64,000 nucleotides of DNA from contig CP018627.1 of assembly GCA_002021875.1 (NCBI GenBank), forward strand, positions 11,594,001 to 11,658,000, written 5' to 3'. The notes under the pieces are model-generated. The model had not been told where the DNA came from and searched no databases. It saw nothing but the letters and a program-made list of their open reading frames with translations. The stretch comes from Streptomyces hygroscopicus. Its GTDB lineage: Bacteria > Actinomycetota > Actinomycetes > Streptomycetales > Streptomycetaceae. A program made the translations under genes and the position numbers. Shown in pieces: positions 27,144 through 36,803 of the stretch (position 1 is the first letter of the stretch; every line of letters starts with the position of its first letter).

Positions 27144-28740
27144 TGCTCGGCCTCTGCTTCGGCGTCCCATAGCTCGTATCCGCCTGCCTCGGCCGGCAAT
27201 ACGCCCGTGTCCTTCAGCTCGCTCGTGTTGGTGTCGGCCGCGGCGTCGACGCCGATGAGGTCGTCCAGGCTCTCGTTCCAGTCCGGGGCCGGTGCGGTCT
27301 GTGCGTCGAGGGGGCGCCGCTGACCCGGCGGGTCGGGCAGCGCTGGCGTGTTGCCGGCGCGACGGGTCTTCCGGCGACGGGTGTTGTGCTCGGTCCCGGC
27401 GGGACTGCGGGGGCGGCGCAGGAGCTGGTCGAGGGCGTCGGCGAGGTCGGCCTCGTGCTGGTCGCGGTCACCGCGTTGTTCGACCTCGGTCTGGATGTGG
27501 CGCCAGATCTGATCGTCGAAGGGCTGGTGGACGTGGTCGCGGTGGATCCATGGGATCTCGTGGAGCTGTCCGTCGGTGAGGCGGACCCAGATCTGGCGGG
27601 GGTCGTGGGGGCTGTGGTGGACCTCCCACTTGCCGTCCTTGCTCGCGATACTGGAGTGCTGGCCGCGATGGGGGTCGAGGGCGGGGTCGTTGTAGGTTCG
27701 GTAGTCGAGCCGGATGCCGCGTTCGGTGATGGGCTGCCAGCGCACGGGCAGCAGTTCGAGGTAGCCGGCCCCGGTGAGTGGCACCGGCACGTAGCCGCTG
27801 ATGGCGAGCAGCGCGGCCCACATCTGGTTCGGCGTGAGGGCGGTTTTGGGCAGGACGGGGTGGCGCAGCCCGTCGTGGGGCCGGTTCTGTCACCCGCAGG
27901 TGATCCATTCGTCGAGGAAGTCCTGCAGCTGGGGGATCATCCACCGCGCTTCGGCGGCCACATCCTTGCCACGCCGCAGGGTGTTGGACCCGGTGTGGCC
28001 GGCGACGTGCTGGCAGAACAGGTCGTTGATCGCACCGAAGGTCCGCTCCACCACGGCCTTGGCCTGCGGCCGCCTCGGAGGGGCGGGCTGCACGCTCACC
28101 CCGAGCGTCTCGCAGGCGGCGATGAAGCCTTCGGAGAGGTAGATCTTGCCGCGGTCGACGACGATCGTCTCGGGCACGATCACCGGGCGTGCGGCCGCGC
28201 CCTCCAGAAGTTCGTCCAGCGACAGCATTCGCTCATAGGGCACCTCGGCCCGCGACAGATACAGCGACCTGGGCCAGGCCGGCCGGGCGGGCTGGGTGAC
28301 GGCCATCTCCGCGAGAAGCAGGGCCGCGTCGACGGCTTTGCTGCTGTGCGGGCGCAGGACGGCGGCCAGGATGGAGCGGGTGGCGACGTCGACGGCGATG
28401 GTCAGCTCCGGCCGCCCCATCGTGCCGTCCTCCAGGACGGCCATGATGTCCAGGCGAGTGGTGTCGATCTGCGCCTGTTCCCCGGGCCGCAGGACAACCG
28501 GCGCCGACGAGGCGCGAGTAGGTGCGGTGGCGGTGCGCGCGGGACGTCCCAGACGATCGGCCGGGACGGCGAGGGCGTTCACCAGCAGGTAGAACGACGA
28601 CCGTGACGGCAGCTCCACCACCCCGCGCCCGTGCGCATCCTCAAGGATCTGCCCGACCAGCACCTGTAGTCCCTTCACCGTCCCCTTCGACCGGCCTCGC
28701 TGGCGCCGCAGGGCCTCCAGCGCCGCTGCTATGGCTCTGT
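27137..28740 (-). pseudogene. tnsB: TnsB-like DDE transposase, N-terminus lost and one internal stop
   Basis: The catalytic core is complete: first Asp in AQIDTTRLDIMAVLEDG, second in IVVDRGKIY, Glu in KAVVERTFGAINDLF; then the Mu-C beta-barrel (GIRLDYRTYNDPAL) and tail ELWDAEAEAEQW. After DEWITCG an in-frame TGA (27890-27892) replaces the Trp expected before QNRPHDGLR. Upstream, homology starts only at AIAAALEALRRQRGRSKG and the DNA-binding N-terminus is missing, where an ISL3 element abuts. The missing N-terminus resembles the fragment at 52446-53010. Confidence 0.85.
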
Positions 28741-28754
28741 TCGCGAGTTGTGGT

Positions 28755-28792
28755 TCTGGCTCAACTTCTGTGATGCGGTCACGCTGAGTCAC
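28755..28792 (+). repeat. ISL3-type end, direct repeat copy 1
   Basis: The 38-bp sequence starting tctggctcaacttctgtg recurs in diverged form and the same orientation at 30016-30053. The copy here is in the right place to be the left end of the ISL3 element that cuts tnsB. Confidence 0.55.
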
Positions 28793-28872
28793 AGCCGAGT
28801 TTCTTCGGGCCGCCCGCCAAGTCGCCCGAAAACGATCCATGGGTGAGGCGACTGGGCCGAGGGTTCGGGGGC

Positions 28873-30015
28873 GTGGACGAGGTCGTGCTCCGGCTGAAGG
28901 AGTTGTTGTTCCCGTCGATCGCGGATGTCGCGGTGCTGTCGGTGGACGTGAACATCGAGATGGTACGCGTTGACGCGCGGTGCACCGCGGACGGCGCCGC
29001 GTGCCCGGCCTGCGGGGTCCGGTCGAACCAGGTTCGAGGTTCCTACCTGCGGTTTCCAGCTGATGTGCCGAGCGGTGGACGAAGCGTTGTTCTCCAGCTG
29101 AGGGTCCGTCGGTTCGCCTGTGGGAACTCGGGGTGTGCACGCCGTACCTTCGTCGAGCAGATACCCGGCCTGACACGCCGGCACAGTCAGCGGACCGATC
29201 GGTTGCGCTAGTCCCTGGCCGCGGGTCGGCCTGGCCCTCGCGGGCCGGGCCGGAGCCCGCATTGCCCGCGTCCTCGGAGCGCCCGTGAGTCGCAGTACGG
29301 TGCTCCGGCTGGTCGACGCTCTTCCCGAGCCCGAGGTCGCTGCCCGCGTGTGGTCGGCGTTGATGAGTACGCCACCCGCGAGGGCCGCCACTACGGCACC
29401 GTCCTCGTCGACATCGAGACCCGCCGCCCCATCGACCTGTTGCCCGACCGGGAAGCATCCAGCCTGGCGGTCTGGCTCGCCGAACGGCCAGGCGTCGAGG
29501 TCATCTGCCGGGACCGGGCACCGTTCTTCGCCGGGGGCGCCGCCGCCGGCGCCCCGCAGGCCGTCCAGGTCGCGGACCGGTGGCACCTCTGGCACAACCT
29601 GAGCGAAGCCGCCGAACGGGCCGTCGCCCAGCACCGCCACTGCCTACGAGCCCTCGTTCCTGCGGCCCCCGACCCCGAGCCAGAGCCCGCAGCAGGAGAG
29701 AAGCCGTCCAGTTCACCCTGGCCGACAGGCCACCGGTTCGCCGAGCGCACCCGTGCCAAGCACGCCACCATTCACGCACTGCTCGCCGCCGGACACAGCA
29801 AGCGGTCCGTGGCACGGCAACTCGGCATGAGCCAGAACACTGTCCTGCGGTTCTCCCGTGCTGACACGCCTGAAGGGCTTTTCGCCGGGCAGTGGCAGAA
29901 CCGGACCTCCGTCCTCGACGAGTACAAGACCTACCTCGACGACCGCTGGAGCGAGGGCTGCACCAACGCCTGGAAGCTCTGGGAGGAGATCGTGCCGCTC
30001 GGCTACAAAGGCGGC
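28873..30015 (+). pseudogene. ISL3-family transposase, three lesions and 3' truncation
   Basis: From GTG 28873: VDEVVLRLKELLFPSIADVA, then zinc-finger-like CPACGVRSNQ and RRFACGNSGCARRTF. A TAG after TDRLR and an extra base follow near 29211-29240. The DDE part continues (SRSTVLRLVDALPEPEVAAR, a second extra base near 29346, then VVGVDEYATREGRHYGTVLV and VADRWHLWHNLSEA). It ends at PLGYKGG, about 100 codons before the usual end. ISL3 transposases act as dimers on IS ends; this one is inactive. Confidence 0.8.
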
Positions 30016-30053
30016 TCTGGCTCAAATTGTGTGGTGCAGTCACAATCGGTGAC
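30016..30053 (+). repeat. ISL3-type end, direct repeat copy 2
   Basis: Starts tctggctcaaattgtgtggt. It parallels 28755-28792 in order and orientation with scattered differences. It sits exactly where the first ISL3 transposase is cut, so it may be the left end of a second ISL3 copy inserted in the first and later deleted. Confidence 0.5.
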
Positions 30054-30122
30054 GACCGAGCTGGGTCTGGGGACTGGCGGGGCTTACTGATAGCGCCCCT
30101 GGGTGAGGGTTTGGCCACGGCG

Positions 30123-30518
30123 TTATAAAGCGATCAGACCGGCTGGCGTCTCCTGGAAGCCGCATGCATCGAAATAGAAAGAGCGCAGGTGTTCCTCGAA
30201 GTCGACGTGCAGCCATTCGCACTTCGCGGCGCGGGCTTCGTGGGCCGCGGTGGCGACCAGCGCGGCGCCGACTCCTCTCGACCGGCGATGCTGTGCGACC
30301 ACCGTGTCCAGGATGAAGGCGTGGACTCCGCCGTCCCAGGCAACGTTGACGAAGCCGATCAACGAGCCGTCTTCACGCGCGCAGACCCAGCCGAGACTGT
30401 AGCGCTCAAGTCGCTCTCGCCAGTCAGTCTGAGCGACCGGGTAGCCGAAGCCGTCAGCGTGCAACGCGTTGAGGGCAGGGTTGTCGAAGTCGCCCCGCCA
30501 CTCGCACTTGAACGTCAC
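30123..30518 (-). CDS. GNAT-family N-acetyltransferase
   Basis: A 131-residue complete GNAT domain: LIGFVNVAWDGGVHAFILDT (beta4), then the acetyl-CoA loop QHRRSRGVGAALVATAAHEA (R/QxxGxG/A), and LHVDFEEHLRSFYFDACGFQ. It transfers acetyl from acetyl-CoA to an unknown amine. It is intact despite lying between broken ISL3 pieces. No partner gene is evident. Confidence 0.88.
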   Translation of the reverse strand: MTFKCEWRGDFDNPALNALHADGFGYPVAQTDWRERLERYSLGWVCAREDGSLIGFVNVAWDGGVHAFILDTVVAQHRRSRGVGAALVATAAHEARAAKCEWLHVDFEEHLRSFYFDACGFQETPAGLIAL

Positions 30519-30540
30519 TCCTCAATCATAGTATCCGTCC

Positions 30541-30561
30541 CTAATCCAGGGACTGGATTAG
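30541..30561. repeat. 9-bp perfect inverted repeat (hairpin)
   Basis: ctaatccag and ctggattag separated by gga. It lies at the end of the ISL3 C-terminal scrap and between two convergent or adjacent gene ends. It could act as a terminator for the GNAT neighbourhood or be an IS end; neither is certain. Confidence 0.4.
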
Positions 30562-30681
30562 GGAGCGAGGAGAACTCGCTTGCGAAGGAGATCGAATCCG
30601 GCGCGGCCGAACATCTGGCGCTTGAGCATCTTGATCCGGTTGACGTGGCCCTCCACGACACCGGAGTTCCACGGGTGTGAG
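30558..30681 (-). pseudogene. ISL3-family transposase C-terminal fragment
   Basis: The minus strand reads SHPWNSGVVEGHVNRIKMLK and RQMFGRAGFDLLRKRVLLAP before TAA, the characteristic end of ISL3 transposases with the final Glu in VEGHVNR. It is in opposite orientation to the ISL3 piece at 28873, so it is either another copy or an inverted remainder. Confidence 0.8.
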
Positions 30682-30707
30682 AGACCCGCGATACTGATCT
30701 CGGCTCG

Positions 30708-31435
30708 TTAGGGCGATGTGGGGGTGTCCAGGGGCAGGCCGGTTCCGGCTATGAACCCATCGAGGGTGTCGGGTCGGTACTGCAGGTGTTTGAGCCGGTT
30801 GCGCACGAGCTTCTCCAGGCGGTCGAGGGCGACGACGGCGAGGTTGGCCAGGCTGCGTTTGACATGTGCCCACACGCCCTCGACCGGGTTCAGATCGGGC
30901 GAGTACGCAGGAAGCAGGAACACCGTCAGCCACTCACGTTCGGCAACCAGCTCCTGCATCGTCTTGGAGACGTGGGTGTTGAGCCGGTCCCACACCAGCA
31001 CGATGGGTGCCTTCACCAGCTGGTGGACGCCGTCCAGAAGGGCGATGTAGTCGCGCTCGCTCATGCTGCGTCGCGTGCCCTTGCCCGCGAGGTGAGTGAG
31101 CAGGCGGTGGCACAGCCGGGTGCGGGAGCCCGGGCGCCAGGCGATCAGCCCGGCCACCGACAGGCGCCCCGAGCGTCGTCCACTGACGGTGACGACCGGG
31201 GTGTGGCCTCGCCGGCCCCAGGTGCGTCCTTTGGGCGGCCTGCGGGTGAAGCCCGCCTCGTCCTCAAAGCAGATGTAGCCCCTGCAGGCCGCCCGGGCCC
31301 TTTTACCTCCATCCAGGTCGCCTCCTTCCAGCCGGTCACGGCCTGCTCGTCGCGCTCGGCCACCCTGCGTGCGGGCATCTGCGGAGTGAAACCGAGCCGG
31401 CACATCAGCCTCGTTGCGCCCGAGACGCTGTAGAC
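30708..31435 (-). pseudogene. IS630 element C transposase, C-terminal part
   Basis: It starts in VYSVSGATRLMCRLGFTPQM and KEATWMEVKG. It shifts frame at an AAAAGGG run (possibly programmed) to reach YICFEDEAGFTRRPPKGRTW, VWDRLNTHVSKTMQELVAER and AYSPDLNPVEGVWAHVKRSL. DDE residues are visible. The N-terminal part is 2.3 kb away at 33720-34073. Confidence 0.85.
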
Positions 31436-31454
31436 ACCTCAGGTGTTTAGCGCG

Positions 31455-32723
31455 TCAAGCGGCTTCGGCTAGTTCGACGGGAAAGGCGGTCTGTTCGTCG
31501 AACAGTTCGGTGTGCTGGAGGCAGTGGTAGAGCTGGCCGATCATGCGGTTGAACAGGTGGCGCTGAGCGCCGGCGTGCCAGTCGCCGCAGTCGTCGCGGC
31601 GGTGGCGGTAGTGGGCTTTGGCGCCGGGTGAGGCGTTGGGGGCGGAGAAGGCCCACAGGTAGCCGGCCGTGTTGAGCCGGTCGTTCTTGACCCAGCGGCG
31701 GGTGATGGACGACTTCTTGCCCGAGGCGCGGGTGATGGGCGAGGAGTCGGCGTATGCCTTCAGGCCGCGGGCGTCGGTGAAACGGGTGCGGTCGTCCCCG
31801 ACCTCGGCGAGCATCCGGGCGCCGAGCTGGGCGCCGAGGCCGGGGAAGGACAGGTAGATGTCAGCGTCCGGGTGCTGAGGGAACACCTCCTCCACCGCCT
31901 TCGCGAGCCGGTCGGCGGCGGTGCAGGCGGCTTCCAGCTGGATCAGCAGGGCCAGCATCTGCTCGCCGAGGGCGTCCTCCACGAGCGGCGGCTGGTGGGC
32001 CCACTCGGCGCGGAGGACCTCTTGCAACCGGTCGGCGTCCGCCTCGATGCGGCGTTGGCGTCCGGCGCGCTTGAGGGCGGCTTGGAGCTGTGTGCGGGTC
32101 AGGCGGGCTGCGCGGGTTGGGGTGGGGGCGGCTTTGAGCAGGGCGTGGGCCTCGGGGTGGCATAGGCCGTTCTTCCATGGCTCGACCGCAGCCAGGGCGG
32201 CGGGGTAGTACTCGCGCAGCAGCGAGCGGAGCTGGTTGGCGATGGTCTGACGGTTCCAGGTGGCGTCCTGCTGTGCCCGGGCCAGGACGGCGATGGCGCG
32301 GGCGAGGTCGGTGTCGTCGGGCAGAGGCCGGTGGGCATGCATGTCCGTGCGCAGGATGTTCGCCAAGACGAGGGCGTCGCCTGGGTCGGACTTCTTGCGC
32401 GAGACGGAGTGGCGGTCGCGGTAGCGGGCGGCGGCCATCGGGTTGATCGCGTAGACCTTCCGCCGGCCGGTGCGCAGGACGGCGACCAGCAGGCCCCGGG
32501 AGGTCTCGATCGCGACCGGGATGGGGTTGTCCTCGGTGTCGCCGTGCTCGGCGAGCAGGTCCAGCAGAGCCCTGTAGCCGGCCGCATCGTCGGTGATGGG
32601 CCGTTTGGCGACCAGCGTTCCGGTGTCGTCAACCAGCGCCACGTCGTGTGTCTTCTCTGCCCAGTCGATGCCGCAGTAGATCAAAGTCCCTCCCGGTACT
32701 GCCTGTACGTTTGTGCTGGTCAC
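31455..32723 (-). CDS. IS110-family transposase (RuvC-like DEDD)
   Basis: A 422-residue recombinase that acts with an element-encoded bridge RNA in characterised relatives. DEDD domain start: GTLIYCGIDWAEKTHDVALV; then VAIETSRGLLVAVLRTGRRK and SDPGDALVLANIL. The C-terminal Tnp_20-like domain reads IYLSFPGLGAQLGARMLAEV, with the conserved serine region ITRASGKKSSITRRWVKN. The GTG at 32723 is chosen because the family starts just before this DEDD core; upstream codons belong to the flanking IS5 remnant. It appears intact. The bridge RNA would lie in the short flanks, which I cannot delimit. Confidence 0.88.
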   Translation of the reverse strand: MTSTNVQAVPGGTLIYCGIDWAEKTHDVALVDDTGTLVAKRPITDDAAGYRALLDLLAEHGDTEDNPIPVAIETSRGLLVAVLRTGRRKVYAINPMAAARYRDRHSVSRKKSDPGDALVLANILRTDMHAHRPLPDDTDLARAIAVLARAQQDATWNRQTIANQLRSLLREYYPAALAAVEPWKNGLCHPEAHALLKAAPTPTRAARLTRTQLQAALKRAGRQRRIEADADRLQEVLRAEWAHQPPLVEDALGEQMLALLIQLEAACTAADRLAKAVEEVFPQHPDADIYLSFPGLGAQLGARMLAEVGDDRTRFTDARGLKAYADSSPITRASGKKSSITRRWVKNDRLNTAGYLWAFSAPNASPGAKAHYRHRRDDCGDWHAGAQRHLFNRMIGQLYHCLQHTELFDEQTAFPVELAEAA

Positions 32724-32849
32724 GAGCTCGTGCGGAACCACGCAGCGACCTAATCCCAGGACTCGGCCCTTGGGGCCGGTCCGCCACCTCAGCAGCTGTT
32801 CGTGGCACCAGCGCACCCCACGGGCCTCGGTCTCTGCGGGAGCTCGAAT

Positions 32850-33488
32850 GGTCCGCGGGGACGGGGATCACCGTGCGAATGCCCCGCTGTCGCAGGTGCT
32901 CGCGGATGGCACGGGAGGAGTACGCCTTGTCGGCCAGGACCACATCGGGCCGTGTGCGGGGCCGCCCGTGCGGGCGGGGTACCCGTAGGCGGGCCATCAC
33001 CTGCGGGAAGACGGGGGCGTCCCCGGCCTGCCCGGCGGTGAGGTGGAAGGCCAGGGGGCGGCAGTTGCCGTCGGCCGCGAGGTGGATCTTCGTGGTCAGT
33101 CCGCCGCGGGACCGGCCGATGGCGTTGTCGGCCGGCTCGCCGGCCGGGGCCCCTTTTTGCGGGCCCCGGCCGCGTGCTGATGTGCTCGCACGATCGTGGA
33201 GTCCACCGCGACCGCCCATTTCAGGTCCTCGTCGGCGTCGGCCTGGGCCATCAGGGCGGTGAAGACCCGCTCCCAGGTGCCGTCGACGGCCCACATCCGC
33301 AGTCGGTTGTATACACCTCTCCAGTTGCCGAACTTCTCCGGCAGGTGGACCCACTGGGATCCGGTCTGGAACTTCCAGGCGATCGCGTCGATCACCTCGC
33401 GGTGGTCGCGCCACCGGCCGCCCCGCTTGGGTGTCCGGTCCGGGAGCAACGGTTCGATCCGCGTCCACTGCGCATCAGTCAACGGCAC
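32850..33488 (-). pseudogene. IS5-family transposase, truncated by IS110
   Basis: From GTG 33488: VPLTDAQWTRIEPLLPDRTP, VIDAIAWKFQTGSQWVHLPE, WAVAVDSTIVRAHQHAAGAR. A -1 shift at AAAAAGG, typical of two-frame IS5 elements, continues AIGRSRGGLTTKIHLAADGN and VLADKAYSSRAIREHLRQRG. It is cut at VIPVPADH, before the final Glu region, where IS110-side sequence begins. It is inactive unless the lost tail is supplied. Confidence 0.8.
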
Positions 33489-33719
33489 ACCAGGACCAAC
33501 GAGCCACTGATCCAAACGAAACTGCCTAGGCGTCGAGGCCCGGAGACGTGTAGGCGTCCGTCCGCCGCCCATGTGGCCACCACCATCAGAGCCGGGACCG
33601 CCCACCGATGCACGGATTAGGGTTCGGGAGCCTGGATCAAGCCAGACGGCGCGGTCCTGCCATTCTCGGACGGCTTGTCCGTGTTCCCAATCTGGCAGAC
33701 CGTTCTTACCCACGGATTA

Positions 33720-34073
33720 GGAGACGTGGAACTTCCTGCCGATCAGCGTGGCCACCCGTGCAGCCGTCCACACCTGGTCTTCCGTCCAGCCGTGCGCGGC
33801 CGGCCCCTGCTCGAGATACCCGGCGAGCTTCTCCAGACAGCGCGGCGACAGGCGACACCGGCCCCCGCTCGGCCCTCGCGAAAGCAGCGCGTCGGCACCA
33901 CCTTGCCGCCACAACTGCTGCCACTGGTAAGCCGACTTCACACGCACACGCAGCTGCCGGGCCACCTCGGGCGGTTTGACCTGCTGAGCGAACAGCTCCG
34001 CCGCCTGTATCCGCACCGCTTCCCGGCGCCGCCGTGCTGCAGGCGTCAGCCCGCCCCCATCCGCATATCTCAC
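33720..34073 (-). pseudogene. IS630 element C transposase, N-terminal part
   Basis: MRYADGGGLTPAARRRREAV, the HTH LRVRVKSAYQWQQLWRQGGA, then HGWTEDQVWTAARVATLIGR and KFHVS, where the frame is broken by IS5/IS110 DNA. The continuation is at 31435. Confidence 0.85.
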
Positions 34074-34219
34074 GCACCACGGACTACCGACAACACAACA
34101 CCCACATCAGGACGTTCCGCAAACATCACCCTAACGAGCCGAGATCAGTAACAAGGAATTAGGTTCGCCGGGTTGCTGTTGCTGTGAAGTGCTCGATGTA
34201 GCGGATGTGCTGGTGTGCC

Positions 34220-34579
34220 TCAGCGGTAGTCGGCCAGGCCGTCCGCGAGTTCTTCTTCGTCGCCGTCGCGGATTGCGTAGAGGGCTTGCTGCAGGGCGAA
34301 TGTGCCGCGGATCGCGGCTATGCGGGTGAGGAGTCCGTGGTTTGACCAGCTGCCCAGGGCGAGCACCCGCTCCAGGAGCTCAGGGCCGTAGCTGGCGCCG
34401 ATGGCTGCGAGGTCCTCGGCTGGGTCGCTGAGTGTGACGTCGTCCCAGTCGAGTACTCCGGAGAGGTGCGGCAGGCCGTGCGTCCACTCCCATAGGACGT
34501 TTTCGGCACCGAGGTCGCCATGCACCACTGCTCGGGTGAGGTGGGGAAGGCTGTCGAGTGCTGTAAGGGTCACAACCAC
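34220..34579 (-). pseudogene. Aminoglycoside phosphotransferase-family kinase, C-terminal fragment
   Basis: Brenner motif VVHGDLGAENVLW (catalytic Asp) and the metal loop GVLDWDDVTLSDPAEDLAAI identify an APH/choline-kinase fold. The N-lobe with the ATP loop is missing. The readable homology begins only about 15 residues before the Brenner motif, so it cannot be active. Substrate class is unknown; it need not be an antibiotic resistance gene. Confidence 0.75.
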
Positions 34580-34781
34580 AAACTGAGATCTCTACCGAAC
34601 CCGGGGCGGTTCAAGCGCATCGCCCCCGGCCACAAGGACTGAGCGCAGGCATTCGTGGCACGTGCACCAGCGCCTGCTCCGGCGGCAGCGGCGTTGTCGT
34701 GTTTCGTCACGTTGCCCGGGCGACCCGCTTCGGTGTTTCGCCGCCGCACGGGGTCGTCGCCGAGGCATCGGGAGCGCCGCG
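34580..34781. other. Intergenic, no feature seen
   Basis: 200 bp between the phosphotransferase fragment and the debranching-enzyme-like gene; no motif recognised. Confidence 0.4.
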
Positions 34782-36731
34782 TCAGGCCGAGACCACCGTC
34801 AGCCCCTCCGGCGCCGTCACGTTCACCGTTCCGTCCGCCGCCAGTGTGATGTCCAGCCGGGCACCGCCCACCTGGAGCTCCGTCACCGTCAGCGGGGCGT
34901 ACGCACCGGCGAAGGCGGGGGCCACCGTGACCGTGCCGCCCGGGACGTCCGCCTCCAGGCCGAGTGCCGAGCGCAGCACCTGGACCGAGGAGGCGGCCGC
35001 CCACGCCTGGGGGCGGCAGGACGCGGGGTAGGGGGCGGGGTGTGGGCCCGCCGCGGCGCCGTGGCCGGCGAACAGCTCGGGCAGGCGTCCGGCGAACCCC
35101 GCCGACGCCGTCAGCAGGCCCGCCGCCAGCGGCGCCGCCGCGTCCGGGAACCCGGCCCTGACCAGGCCGTGCACCGCGATCGCGGTGTCGTGCGGCCAGA
35201 TGGAACCGATGTGGTAGCCGTACGGGTTGAAGCCCACCGAGTCGCTGCTCAGGGTGCGCAGACCGTGGCCGGAGTCGAGGTCGGGGCCGGTCAGCCGGGC
35301 CGCCAGTGCCGCGCTCTCCTCCTGGTTCAGCAGGCCCGTCCCGAGGAGGTGGCCGAAGCCCGAGGTGACCGAGTCCACCGGCCGGCCGTCACGGTCCAGC
35401 GCGACCGCCGGGTACGGACCCTGGGCGTCCGCCACCCAGAAGCGCTTCCGGAAGCGGGTGGCGAGCGCCTCCGCCCATTCCTCCCACGCGTCCGCGCCCG
35501 GCCGCCCGAAAGCGCGCAGCAGCGCCGCGCCGCCCCGCGCCGCCTCGTACGCGTACGCCTGCACCTCGCACAGCGCGATCGGCGGGTCGGCGAGCCGGCC
35601 GTCGCGATGGCGGATGGCGTCACCGGAGTCCTTCCAGCCCTGGTTGGCCAGGCCCCGTCCGGTCCGGTCGACGTACCTGAGGAAGCCGTCGTCGGCCGCT
35701 GCCGCCTGGTCGCGGATCCACGCGAGCGCCGACTCGGTGTGCGGCAGCAGCTGTTCCACCTGCTCGGGGGCCAGGCCCCAGCGCCAGGCGTCATGGAGCA
35801 GGGTGATCCACAGGGGGGTCGCGTCGACCGTGCCGTAGTACACCGGCGGGACGGCGAACGTGTCGGTGAAGTTCTGGGTGCCGCGCCGCACTTCGTGCAG
35901 GATCTTCCCCGGCTGCTCCTCCGTGGCGGGGTCGGCCACGGCCCCCTGGCGGCGGGCGAGTGTGCGCAGGGTACCGGCCGCGAGTTCGGTGCCGAGCGGG
36001 AGCAGCATGCGGGCGGCCCACAACGAGTCGCGGCCGAAGAGGGTCAGAAACCACGGAGCTCCGGCGGCCAGGAACTGATCCGGGCTGTTCGCGCCGTCTG
36101 GGCGCCCCTCTGGGGACCGGGGGTCCATCAGGCGCAGCCGGTCCGCGTCGGCGACCGACTGGTCCAGCCACTGGTCGAAGCGCCGGTCCGCGCTGCGCAG
36201 GGCCGGGCAGCGCCACGGCACGGCGTCCGCCGGGGCGGCCGGGAACTGGTCGCCGTCCGCGTACGCCGCCGTGCAGCGCAGCGTCGCCGTCCATGAAGCG
36301 CCGGGGTCCAGTTCCACGTCGTACGACAGCCGGCCCTCCGGCGCCTCCAGGGCGTCCGGCGCGGGCTCGCTGACCAGGCGTACGGTGAACCCGTCGCGGG
36401 ACCACACCAGACCGCCGCCCTCGGCGCCTTCCGCGCCTTCGGCCCGTGTCGGCACTGGGTCCAGGACGTGGCCCGACTTCACCCGCTCCATCAGGGCGAG
36501 GTCCGTGCCGGCCGTGACCGTGAGCCGGAAACCGACCCGCCGGGTGCCCGCGTTGGTGACCTCGAAGCTCTCCTCCAACCGCCCGGAGGCGACGGTGCGG
36601 CGGCGGTCCAGGGCGACCGCCGGGTCGGGCGTCACCTCGCCGAGCCCCCGCAGGATCGCCCCGGCCTGGTCCGGCACCCCCTGCCCTCCACGGCCGAACG
36701 GCGAGTGGAATGCGGCGCCCAGGAGCCGCAC
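34782..36731 (-). CDS. Glycogen-debranching-like glycoside hydrolase, N-terminally short
   Basis: A 649-residue protein with an N-terminal GDE_N_bis-type beta domain (SGRLEESFEVTNAGTRRVGF) and a C-terminal (alpha/alpha)6 amylo-alpha-1,6-glucosidase-like domain (WFLTLFGRDSLWAARMLLPL, HEVRRGTQNFTDTFAVPPVY, GLANQGWKDSGDAIRHRDG, NPYGYHIGSIWPHDTAIAVH). It probably releases glucosyl or other sugar units from branched glycans. Related proteins carry about 60-80 more residues at the start, and the first 25 here (up to VPDQA) do not look like the family, so the 5' end may be truncated. Confidence 0.75.
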   Translation of the reverse strand: MRLLGAAFHSPFGRGGQGVPDQAGAILRGLGEVTPDPAVALDRRRTVASGRLEESFEVTNAGTRRVGFRLTVTAGTDLALMERVKSGHVLDPVPTRAEGAEGAEGGGLVWSRDGFTVRLVSEPAPDALEAPEGRLSYDVELDPGASWTATLRCTAAYADGDQFPAAPADAVPWRCPALRSADRRFDQWLDQSVADADRLRLMDPRSPEGRPDGANSPDQFLAAGAPWFLTLFGRDSLWAARMLLPLGTELAAGTLRTLARRQGAVADPATEEQPGKILHEVRRGTQNFTDTFAVPPVYYGTVDATPLWITLLHDAWRWGLAPEQVEQLLPHTESALAWIRDQAAAADDGFLRYVDRTGRGLANQGWKDSGDAIRHRDGRLADPPIALCEVQAYAYEAARGGAALLRAFGRPGADAWEEWAEALATRFRKRFWVADAQGPYPAVALDRDGRPVDSVTSGFGHLLGTGLLNQEESAALAARLTGPDLDSGHGLRTLSSDSVGFNPYGYHIGSIWPHDTAIAVHGLVRAGFPDAAAPLAAGLLTASAGFAGRLPELFAGHGAAAGPHPAPYPASCRPQAWAAASSVQVLRSALGLEADVPGGTVTVAPAFAGAYAPLTVTELQVGGARLDITLAADGTVNVTAPEGLTVVSA

Positions 36732-36803
36732 GGCCCGGCGGGGGCCGTATTACGCATCGGCCCCCGCCGGGCCACGGGCGCGCCGTGCCGCTCCGACGAA
36801 CCG

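Larger units (their letters stand above)
30694..34148 (-). mobile_element. IS630-family element C, interrupted by IS5 and IS110 DNA
   Basis: Left end ctgatctcggctcgttaggg and right end, as reverse complement, ctgatctcggctcgttaggg match perfectly over 20 bp. TA flanks both sides (30692-30693 and 34149-34150). Its transposase is split: C-terminal two thirds at 30708-31435 and N-terminal third at 33720-34073. An IS5-family transposase, itself cut by an IS110 element, lies between. The order of insertion was therefore IS630, then IS5, then IS110. Confidence 0.85.

Noticed and set aside
34220..34579. Functional antibiotic resistance gene
   Set aside because: Only the C-lobe of a phosphotransferase fold remains; the ATP-binding lobe is absent.
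34662..36296. 544-codon plus-strand open frame
   Set aside because: Exact antisense of the debranching-enzyme-like gene; composition is Arg/Gly/Val-rich without motifs.
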